Notes under the pieces: model-generated
Database searches by the model: none
What the model saw: the letters and a program-made list of their open reading frames with translations, nothing else
Told to the model about the DNA's origin: nothing
Part shown: piece after piece, positions 14,301 to 21,471 of the stretch
Layout of the letters: each line of letters opens with the position of its first letter
How positions within the stretch are numbered: position 1 is the first letter of the stretch
Position numbers and translations under genes: made by a program
Virus record (IMG/VR): IMGVR_UViG_3300025108_000383
Location: 1 to 24,083 of that record
DNA from: a virus
Direction: 5' to 3' (one strand)
Length of the DNA stretch: 24,083 nucleotides

Positions 14301-17300
14301 GTGGAAAACCGATGAATTTAAGGCTGGTAGTGCTGAGTTAAATCGGAAACTGAGCGCCCGAGCGGTCGATGACCCCAACACCCCACAGAACGAAGCTGTC
14401 ATAGATACACTGGGTATTATATTTGGTGCAGCCGCTGACCACCCTTACGAGTTTGGTCTGGATTACATATATAAAGAAGGTATACAGGAGATTGCCCCTT
14501 TAATCGTGGGTGGGTTTACGTACGCAGCGGGTAAAGTTGGCGCTGGGGTGCTAGGGAAAGATGTATCAAAGGAGTTCCTCACTAAGCTAGGTTTCGCAGC
14601 CTCAGGGCTGACTGACATCGCCGAAAGTGCTGGGGGTACAACTGAAGCAGCATACGATGAAGCACTCGCGGAAATAGAGGCCGCATTAATAGCTCGTAGA
14701 GACAGTAATGAAAACATTACATGGTCAAACAAACAGATAGAACAGATAGCCGACTACTATGCGCAGGACATAGCGGTTAAAAACGGTATGTTTGCGGCTA
14801 TGACCACTGCTGCTTTGTTATGGGCGGGGAGTGCGGCATTAGAAAAACCCAACATAGGTCTAGGAACTGGCTTCGATAAGTATGACGACGCGTTTCAAAC
14901 TTACGCCCGAAAGATGGATACCGATTACAAAGCGTGGTTAGCTCAAAGCGGTAAAGTTGCTGGGAAAGAAGCTGTAAGTGAATTCACCGAAGAGTTCCTC
15001 ATAAACGATAACCTCGAAACTATGCTTGCGGAGTGGAACCCTGAGCGTAATGTAGAAGGTAACAATTTATTCAATGGCTTTTTAGGTGCGGTAATAGCTG
15101 GCCCAGTTACGTTCAGCATTGATGCTATTGTGAACGCGCCCTCTATTGATGGGCTAGACGCGACACCGTCGTTTGAAGAAGCTACAGGGCGTACGCGGTT
15201 CCAATCTACCGGTGACACAACCGCTGACTTGTTATTGCTTAATAGGGACGTGCAAGAAACAGTGTATGCAGGCACTGCTGACTTGGCGACAGTATTAGGT
15301 ACTTACGGTCTAAGCACTGACACGTTAGACGCGCTACAAGATGCCGCCAATGACCCTGACTTTTTAGGTAGCTACGGCCAGATACCTGACTTAGCGGATA
15401 GGTCGCAGAACAACGATGTACGTAAACCGCCGCCTAACTTTACAGAGTTCCCAACAGGCACACAGAACGAGTTGTACTACGACCCCAACACCGACGCTAC
15501 GTATAAATTTAACAACGGTGATTGGCAGTTAGGTGGTTCCGGCAACAATTTATCGGCGCTAACCCCTATATCGGCTAATCCTGCCGATGCGTATAACTAT
15601 GAGCGTCAAGGCGCAAATGATGCGGTTGTGAGCAAACCGGCTACGTTTAGTGTGTTTACAGACCCTGTGTCGGGTTTAGAGTATGTGTTAGAGAGGGCTG
15701 TGGCGTACGAGCTGTACACAGATGATGAGGGGACGTTTAATTTTCAGGACAAAAGTGGAGCTTACTTACACGCGTATATAAGTGACGCCCCGTCTACCGC
15801 TCAGTTGGCGCAAGAATTAAAGCGTATAGCCGACCAAGTGGTCGCAGAGAAATACTCTAATGTTACAGATACCACCGACTTAGCACTTGTTAATAGTGCT
15901 AGAAATTTCTATACGGCTCTCCCAGCTCTAACCGGGTATGTCGTAGACACAACTGCACAGGCGTTCGTATCACCCTTTGAGCAAAGGGCTGACTATTTGT
16001 TTAGGGATACACCTCAACAAGTGCTGGCAGAGGAAAATCCACAAAGCGGTAACACCCTAACAGGGCTTATAAAAACGCTAAACACCCTTGCTTACCGCTT
16101 TACGAATAACAATATTACTCAGACGCAGTTCGATATTCTATGGCCGCAGTACAAGTATCTCTTTGAGACTACGTACCCGATAATACAAACACAACGAGAA
16201 CTGCGTGGGCTATCTGCTGATGATGATATTTACTCTACACAGTTCATAGACGGAAGCGTACCTACAATTTTTAGTACGTTGCCCGAAGCGAGCGGTACTG
16301 TACAACTAGACAGTCAGTACGGCCCGGAGTTTAATCCCAGCTCCAGCTACGATTTTAATAACCCAGAAGCTAGTTACATACCTGATAATTTAGTGACGGC
16401 GGGGGCGGAAGTAACTCCAGAGGTTTTACTCGCGGCTTTATACCCAGAAGGTTATGTTACTGACGGATCGGGTAGGTTTTACGCACAGAAAGCGTTACCT
16501 ACAGAGCCTGTCACGACAGGGTTGTATGACAGTTGGACAGACGACCCAGAATACCGACCAATATCTACACAAGGCCAGTCTTGGCGCGACCCATTAAGCG
16601 CATCTGATGCTGGTGCTCAGGTGCTTACGTCTAACAAACCTATAGACACCCGTACGCTTTACGAACGACTTAATACGCTAGACGACGGAGGTACCCTACC
16701 TAGTAATTGGGCGGGGTCTAATGAATTTTATTACAACAACGGTGTCTGGACGTATGAAAATAGTAACGGGCAAGAGTCTTACCTTAAAAAACTTAGGAAG
16801 AACGCTGACGGTACTTTATACCGCGATGCTAATGGTAACTACGAACGGACTGACGAAAATGTCACAACAAGCGAGGAGCTGTTGGAGCGCCTCTACCCCA
16901 CACAGTTGTACCCTGCAGGGCCGCCAACACTAAGTTCTGCTGGTATAGATTATACAACCACTAAAGAACTTAACGACCAGTACGAAGCTGACTTACTCCA
17001 ATACTTTTTCACCGAGTCTATCGACAACGGGTGGGCTGCTACTGATGCCGCAGACTACGTGTTCCGTAACGGACAAGCCATTGCCGACAACATGCGCGGT
17101 ATGGATGCGGCAGCGTTTGATGCGTACTACGTAACAGGCGCAGAAGGACAAACGTTTAATACCATTGACCCCTCGCCGCCGTTTACTGCTAGTTCGTTCA
17201 AGAAGTTTATGCTTGATAAGTATAACTTCAACGAAGAGGACTACTACGCCAGCCTAGCTAATCTAGGTAGTGACCCTACTGCTGTAGATAATGCACTAGA

Positions 17301-20300
17301 CGTATTTTTTAGTGCCAACCCAGACTCTGCTAAGTTAAATAGCCCTACCGTACAAGGCTTTATAACCGATAACTACAACTCCGAAGCTGATGTCACCGCC
17401 GCGTTGAAAGCGGAGTTTGGGGAAGACTATATACCGACGGCAGAGGAGTTAGACAAGTACGTTGGTTCCCGCTGGATTAGCGGGCAGAAAACTAACATTA
17501 CGGAAAGAATAGACGCTGAGTTCTACACTGATGCAGAAAAAACAGAAGATGTACAGAACATTGCGAGCATAGCGAGTAGCCGAGCGGAAACACTGGGCTA
17601 TGCCCCTGATGCGTTTACCGAAGCGGAGTTTGCTAACCTAATAAACCCTGAGCTTGGTCAAGAAGCAAATGTCAACATACTCAACAACTATTATCAAAGC
17701 AGAACTATTGATGAGAATAGGTGGGTTGATTTATTAAAAGAGCGGTTAGGGGATGAACTCTACCTAGAGTTCGGTAGACAGGGTAATGATACTCTATCGG
17801 ATTTTCAAGCTAGCGATTTAGCGGGTGAACGAAGCAGGGAGTTGTACGCCAAATACAAGATAGGCTCTAACGTAGGGACAGTAGAGACTGCTGACCTCGC
17901 CGCCGCGTTCGCTGAAGCTGAAGCAGGGCTACCCGTTACAGGCACGCCACCTACACCACCTACGCCACCAAGAGAGCGTTTAGATGGTGCATCACTCAGA
18001 GAACTTGCGAAATCACAGTACGGGTTTACAGACGCGCAGTACGATTCATTCGTAGCATATACATTTAGACCTGACCTTGTTGATGAAGAGAATACGACTT
18101 TCACCGCGCCCAGTGTAAAAACATTAGCCGCTGCTGAAGAGGCAGCGCAACTATACCTTACTGAAAACGAAGTGTACGTAGATAGCACAGATATTCTGGA
18201 CGCTACGTTTAGTCAGTGGGCGCAAACAGAAGAAGAAGTCCTCGCCGAGTTCCGAAAAGAGCGTCCTGATTACGAGCTAACTCAAGCGGATATAGATAAG
18301 TATGTAGGTGTTATCGGTTTTTCAGACCCTGACGGCGGCCAAGCAGCGAATCTAACTAGCATTGACGCCGAGTTTGCAACCGAAGCCGAAAGAGACACGG
18401 CAGTAGCGAACTTCTTAGCAGCACCTATTGGTGGGGGTTTTACAAATGCCGATGTTTATAGTGAGGCCGAGGCACGGGCGGCGTTAGAAGAAGGGTTTAT
18501 AGGACGTAGTAGTTTTGCTGACGAGTCACTTACCAGTGTGATAACCAACGGTGTTAATAGAAAAATACCCTCTTTTTCAAACATTGCAATTAATTTATTA
18601 GGCGAACTACAAATACAGTTTGATGATTCGGTATCGGTAGAGGATCAACGTAAGTACGCAAGAGGGCGTCTTAACGCCACCGGTTATTGGGCTGATATAG
18701 TAGCGTCTGTAGCAGCCGGTGAGAGTTACACCACCGCCGACGTATATGCCCTTGAGTCTTATCAAAATCTTATAGCGGAAGAGAACGCCAAAGTTACTAC
18801 GGTAGATGAAGTTAGGGCGTACTTTGAATCAGAAGGGTTTGACGTTAGTAACTTAACAGACGAAGAGTTAAGAGCTATACCCGGGCTAGTTGGCGATACC
18901 TTAGATAACCGCATAAGTGATATAGACTCGGCAAACGAAGTCGACGCTATTAGTGTTACGAAGCAGGAAGTTATTGATTACCTGATAGATCTGGGCTACC
19001 AAGAGAGCGATGTTAAAGCTGCAGCTGACAACGGCGAATTTTCTGGGTTTACCGGTGTAAACGTGTTGGAGAGAGATCTTGGTACATTCACTAGCAGTTT
19101 CCAAGAAACATACGAAACAGAAGAACAGCGTGATGCGCGACTAGAAGCAGAGCAACAACGAGCAGACACAATAACAGCGTTTGGTAGCTACACGCCGACA
19201 GAAGAAGAGATAGCACAGTTCCTTGATAACAATGAAGGTATTGCTGATTACATAGCCCCGCGCCAGTTTACTCGTGCTGAAGCAGAAGCTGCGGTTGCCG
19301 CACAAGGCATATCACCGACAGTTACCGACAACGATGGGAACGAAGTACCTAATCCCACGTTTGAAGTGTTGGTCAACGGCTTAATAAACTTACAAGGTGA
19401 TGAAACCACACAAGCTACACAAGAAGCTGCAGCGGTTACACAGGCTGATCCTTACTATATAGATCAAGGGGAAGTAGACGCTGAGTTCGCTAAGTATGGG
19501 TACTTCGATACTACCGGCATTGATACGTCTACTTACACAGGCGAGGCGTCGGAGAGCAACCTTGAAGGTACTATATCGAGTTTTGTAGACGCAAACTACT
19601 CTGACGAAGCCGAAGCAAGAGCTGCATTAGAAGCGGAAGGGTTTATCATACCTGAAGACTTTGACTTCACTCCGTTCGTAGGCCAGTTCAACAATGCCGA
19701 GTTAGGAAACAGAGTAACTCCGTTTGCAGCTAATAACATTGTTACTGCAGAAGAGGCTAGGGCTGCGTTAGACGCCGTAGAAGGTATTGATGCTTACGCT
19801 GTAGATGAAAACGGCGACTACCTTATTACTGATGAACAGCTCGCGGGGCTAGAGTTATCTGGACAATACCTACAAACTGATCTGGGTAGCCGCGTAGACG
19901 CACAGACGGTGACCGATGCCGAAGCAATAGCGGCATTACAAGCTGTGTTTGGTGCTGAGTACGTACCGTCGGCAGAGGAGATAGCACAGTTTCAGGGTCT
20001 AACACCGCAATCAGGTTTGTCTACTGAAGTCGCTAGGTATCAGGACGAGACACTGAACCGACTTGAAGGGGATATTGGTGACTTAACTGAAACTGTATCA
20101 ACCCTAGAAGCACGCATAAACGGCATACTGGCAGCGGGCGGTACTTTAGACCAAGCGATAGCAACCGTATCCAACGATCTAAACATATCTATAACCGCTC
20201 TGCAGGACATCGTTACTGCAAACGCTGATAAGTTTACTACCGACCTGCAAAACACGCTGTTAGAAGCCAACATCTATACTGATCAGCGAATAAACACTAT

Positions 20301-21468
20301 CAACCAAGCGTTGCAAAATGCAATTCAGCAGTTTGGTAGCGATATAGAGGCAGCGAAAGCAGCGGCAGCGGCAGAACTAGGACTCGAAGTTGGTACCCTG
20401 CAAGGGTTTATCAATGCTAACGAGCAGGCACTTACCGACCTCGGCACTGATGTAACCAGCCTGACAACACGTGTTGAGGACGTGGAAGACACGCTTGCGG
20501 GCGTCGTATCTCAGATAGGTCAACCTGCGGTTTACGATGGAGTCGGTAACGTAATAACTCCAGCGACAGGGCTGTACGCTGACATCGACGCGATGATAAC
20601 CGCTGGATTTACCAGCGAACAAGCTACAGCAGCTATACAAGCTGTGTTGGGCGACCCCGCCACCGGAACCGGTATCTATGCGTACATAGACACTTTGGAC
20701 TTGGCAACGACTGCTCAACTAGCCGCGCAGGTAAGCAGCTTAGAAGATTATGTCAGTGCACAGGGCTTCGCCACTACCGATGATTTGTCGGGACTGTCTG
20801 ACCAGATACAGGTAGTAGCAGACGCGTTAGGTAAACCAGCGGAACAAGTCACGCAAGAAGACTTGGATTATGTCAACGATGTAATACAGAGCAACATATT
20901 ACAGCCTGATGCTACGTTCACACAGCAAGACTTAGCGTATGATGTAAACCAAGACGGAATTGTAAACCTCGACGATTACGCAATTCTTGAGCAGTTGTAC
21001 GGCGGTGATGTTTCCGTAGAGGGACTTGACCCCACATCACAATTTGCAGCCACGGGAGTTTTTGCTACACTAGCAGAGCAAGAACGTCAACGACAAATTG
21101 ATGCAGAGGCTGCTAGGGCTGCGGATTTAGCTACGCAACAAGATATAAATGAGCAACTTGAGCAACAAATAGCCCAACAAACACAAATTACCAACGTGGT
21201 TATGCTCGACCAAGCGATAAGAGAAGCGGAGCAGGCGGCTGCACTTCAGCGTCAACGGCAGATACAAGCCCAGCAACTAGACTCAGACTTGGCCGAAATA
21301 GATTACATATACGATTTTGAGGGGATATTACAGCGCCCAGAGCAAGAGCCTTTGTACGGCTCTCCGTTTGGTGCAGGTGCCCAACAATTTGGTATGCGAC
21401 GAGCCGCAGCGAAAGGCGGCCTAATAAAGAATGAAACTGATCGACTGATACAGTTATTAGGTGAATAA
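11302..21468 (+). CDS. giant virion-type repeat protein (3,388 aa)
   Basis: One uninterrupted 10.2-kb frame. Visible parts in order: an N-terminus with a hydrophobic stretch (about 77-103, DPLYAAAMITAGLIYPPAIP); a coiled-coil-like region (about 400-575); a motif NPTFNADQYVALNEL...AHRHYVEEG (593 on); hydrophobic Gly/Ala segments at about 1065-1085, 1163-1180 and 1257-1276; two NE[LF]YY...TY segments near 1389 and 1807; a degenerate repeat array (about 2024-2910) with a PPTPPTPP hinge at 2216-2223; a coiled coil from 2914; a dockerin/EF-hand-like loop (3214-3225); and an end with IDYIYDF and AAKGGLI (3369-3375). Only one cysteine (residue 2) is seen. This layout matches giant proteins I recall from marine phages. 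An internal ejection protein or long appendage is inferred. GGGG/AGG before the ATG serves as ribosome-binding site. No polymerase or lysozyme motif seen. Confidence 0.72.
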   Translation: MCGGWVGRVTGLDNFRDEILDDFLGVVPGKGGLVGDALEDVNDFLFRGGLEDVIRDAGRWIDDEIIQPVYEFQKVFFQVLIDDPLYAAAMITAGLIYPPAIPYIVAIKTKSDGGTWEEAIIAGATAYVTQQVALQVGEYVPGIESELAVALTDAGLSASTAASVAQVAVGLTASGLTTGTIEVIFGGSFSDGFAEGAITYGAQFAVSKAAGFIEDKTGFEFRQSKAQTDADGNVVTDEFGQTVYETNASGEIVKEFKKLPNVVQALVVDSIAAELQGKEITKELLLGSISRSLITEEVVGETLSKIDTALLGGDGNLTEDGEYFLSFLTPAVQDAATAIASMGVGAESGAAAANLLLEAVEEYGLESLGEEFVNNALFAVDSLRGVIDEVTAAKTALDEAVVGYETVAEARNAIASELNTISEQYQLEIDRIASDPSGALYTTLVEQFNNSLQAVTDADGNIRYEVKAGDAGYPANLGYTSVEEYYRDVVTQTPTYIDDNGNTQEYASFEQLQFGLQESKRAAKLYQDTREQYETQLLDYNSQLEALQTAFDTASTDYKTANDSLLSDVEALDEEFKVNATAPAIKEFVELINPTFNADQYVALNELNISALDAHRHYVEEGARLGYFVSDAQEDAFEKNAIGQLRSAAETAIGVPTERMTTAQLDEFNRLVNTASDDIYYDDLGNFTADKAIQREYLDAEGNPIVGPFTPEQVASIASASLSYSPDFVNTIADIAGGYDSYLAGEGATVEELLAQDKQTIAKANEVSWLDVLNAGGVGYNETTGRKEYVTALKDGENNLTFFDAITGQNNLLVQGQSIDELAETSPQSWYEATKEIFSGIAETAKTRIGDTAELISEAQLIKSQANEEVGRIVADEGEKALWTAGILAKHAIIESLDFAFTKIDEAAIALFDPTQASSVLNWSQEGVQAKKDMLLTAATDAYEFASNIPQYKKDFAGTTISGLAGLTQDVVSLIRWSGENTKNTTAYQFAENLIQTTNGWKTDEFKAGSAELNRKLSARAVDDPNTPQNEAVIDTLGIIFGAAADHPYEFGLDYIYKEGIQEIAPLIVGGFTYAAGKVGAGVLGKDVSKEFLTKLGFAASGLTDIAESAGGTTEAAYDEALAEIEAALIARRDSNENITWSNKQIEQIADYYAQDIAVKNGMFAAMTTAALLWAGSAALEKPNIGLGTGFDKYDDAFQTYARKMDTDYKAWLAQSGKVAGKEAVSEFTEEFLINDNLETMLAEWNPERNVEGNNLFNGFLGAVIAGPVTFSIDAIVNAPSIDGLDATPSFEEATGRTRFQSTGDTTADLLLLNRDVQETVYAGTADLATVLGTYGLSTDTLDALQDAANDPDFLGSYGQIPDLADRSQNNDVRKPPPNFTEFPTGTQNELYYDPNTDATYKFNNGDWQLGGSGNNLSALTPISANPADAYNYERQGANDAVVSKPATFSVFTDPVSGLEYVLERAVAYELYTDDEGTFNFQDKSGAYLHAYISDAPSTAQLAQELKRIADQVVAEKYSNVTDTTDLALVNSARNFYTALPALTGYVVDTTAQAFVSPFEQRADYLFRDTPQQVLAEENPQSGNTLTGLIKTLNTLAYRFTNNNITQTQFDILWPQYKYLFETTYPIIQTQRELRGLSADDDIYSTQFIDGSVPTIFSTLPEASGTVQLDSQYGPEFNPSSSYDFNNPEASYIPDNLVTAGAEVTPEVLLAALYPEGYVTDGSGRFYAQKALPTEPVTTGLYDSWTDDPEYRPISTQGQSWRDPLSASDAGAQVLTSNKPIDTRTLYERLNTLDDGGTLPSNWAGSNEFYYNNGVWTYENSNGQESYLKKLRKNADGTLYRDANGNYERTDENVTTSEELLERLYPTQLYPAGPPTLSSAGIDYTTTKELNDQYEADLLQYFFTESIDNGWAATDAADYVFRNGQAIADNMRGMDAAAFDAYYVTGAEGQTFNTIDPSPPFTASSFKKFMLDKYNFNEEDYYASLANLGSDPTAVDNALDVFFSANPDSAKLNSPTVQGFITDNYNSEADVTAALKAEFGEDYIPTAEELDKYVGSRWISGQKTNITERIDAEFYTDAEKTEDVQNIASIASSRAETLGYAPDAFTEAEFANLINPELGQEANVNILNNYYQSRTIDENRWVDLLKERLGDELYLEFGRQGNDTLSDFQASDLAGERSRELYAKYKIGSNVGTVETADLAAAFAEAEAGLPVTGTPPTPPTPPRERLDGASLRELAKSQYGFTDAQYDSFVAYTFRPDLVDEENTTFTAPSVKTLAAAEEAAQLYLTENEVYVDSTDILDATFSQWAQTEEEVLAEFRKERPDYELTQADIDKYVGVIGFSDPDGGQAANLTSIDAEFATEAERDTAVANFLAAPIGGGFTNADVYSEAEARAALEEGFIGRSSFADESLTSVITNGVNRKIPSFSNIAINLLGELQIQFDDSVSVEDQRKYARGRLNATGYWADIVASVAAGESYTTADVYALESYQNLIAEENAKVTTVDEVRAYFESEGFDVSNLTDEELRAIPGLVGDTLDNRISDIDSANEVDAISVTKQEVIDYLIDLGYQESDVKAAADNGEFSGFTGVNVLERDLGTFTSSFQETYETEEQRDARLEAEQQRADTITAFGSYTPTEEEIAQFLDNNEGIADYIAPRQFTRAEAEAAVAAQGISPTVTDNDGNEVPNPTFEVLVNGLINLQGDETTQATQEAAAVTQADPYYIDQGEVDAEFAKYGYFDTTGIDTSTYTGEASESNLEGTISSFVDANYSDEAEARAALEAEGFIIPEDFDFTPFVGQFNNAELGNRVTPFAANNIVTAEEARAALDAVEGIDAYAVDENGDYLITDEQLAGLELSGQYLQTDLGSRVDAQTVTDAEAIAALQAVFGAEYVPSAEEIAQFQGLTPQSGLSTEVARYQDETLNRLEGDIGDLTETVSTLEARINGILAAGGTLDQAIATVSNDLNISITALQDIVTANADKFTTDLQNTLLEANIYTDQRINTINQALQNAIQQFGSDIEAAKAAAAAELGLEVGTLQGFINANEQALTDLGTDVTSLTTRVEDVEDTLAGVVSQIGQPAVYDGVGNVITPATGLYADIDAMITAGFTSEQATAAIQAVLGDPATGTGIYAYIDTLDLATTAQLAAQVSSLEDYVSAQGFATTDDLSGLSDQIQVVADALGKPAEQVTQEDLDYVNDVIQSNILQPDATFTQQDLAYDVNQDGIVNLDDYAILEQLYGGDVSVEGLDPTSQFAATGVFATLAEQERQRQIDAEAARAADLATQQDINEQLEQQIAQQTQITNVVMLDQAIREAEQAAALQRQRQIQAQQLDSDLAEIDYIYDFEGILQRPEQEPLYGSPFGAGAQQFGMRRAAAKGGLIKNETDRLIQLLGE
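17371..20040 (+). repeat. degenerate ~45-60-residue repeat array in the giant protein
   Basis: Residues about 2024-2910 hold roughly ten to twelve units. The shared frame is [VT]T-x-x-E-A-x-A-A-L-x-A-x-G-[FY] ... [PT]-T/S-x-E-E-[IL]-x-x-[FY]-x-G ... [IV]-D-A-x-[FY]. Clear units start near 2024 (SEADVTAALKAEFGEDYIPT), 2302, 2497 (VTTVDEVRAYFESEGFD), 2767 (SDEAEARAALEAEGF), 2813 (IVTAEEARAALDAVEG) and 2869 (TVTDAEAIAALQAVFGAEYV). The DNA of equivalent parts differs mainly at synonymous positions, so the array is old and held at the protein level. A Pro-Thr hinge at 2216-2223 splits it. It is known to me as a type in marine phage giant proteins; no function is known. Confidence 0.7.
20941..20976 (+). 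other. dockerin/EF-hand-like calcium loop in the giant protein
   Basis: Residues 3214-3225 read DVNQDGIVNLDD, followed by YAILEQL. The Dx[ND]x[D]Gx[IV]xxxD spacing is the loop of dockerin and EF-hand proteins, with ligands at positions 1, 3, 5, 9 and 12. Only one loop is seen; dockerins normally carry two. Calcium binding is therefore possible but unproven. Confidence 0.6.
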
Positions 21469-21471
21469 ATT

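Noticed and set aside
17938-17973. Collagen-like or DNA-level satellite at the PPTPPTPP stretch
   Set aside because: It is a short Pro-Thr hinge of eight residues without Gly-x-y triplets. The DNA similarity comes only from proline and threonine codons.
11302-21468. Giant protein as an N4-type virion RNA polymerase
   Set aside because: The length is similar, but I cannot find the T/DxxGR, catalytic Asp or Lys-containing polymerase motifs. The long repeat array and the composition do not fit.
11302-21468. Transglycosylase or other wall-cutting domain in the giant protein
   Set aside because: No E...S-x-x-G-x-x-G-x-M-Q pattern or NlpC/P60-type Cys-His pair is visible. The only cysteine is residue 2.
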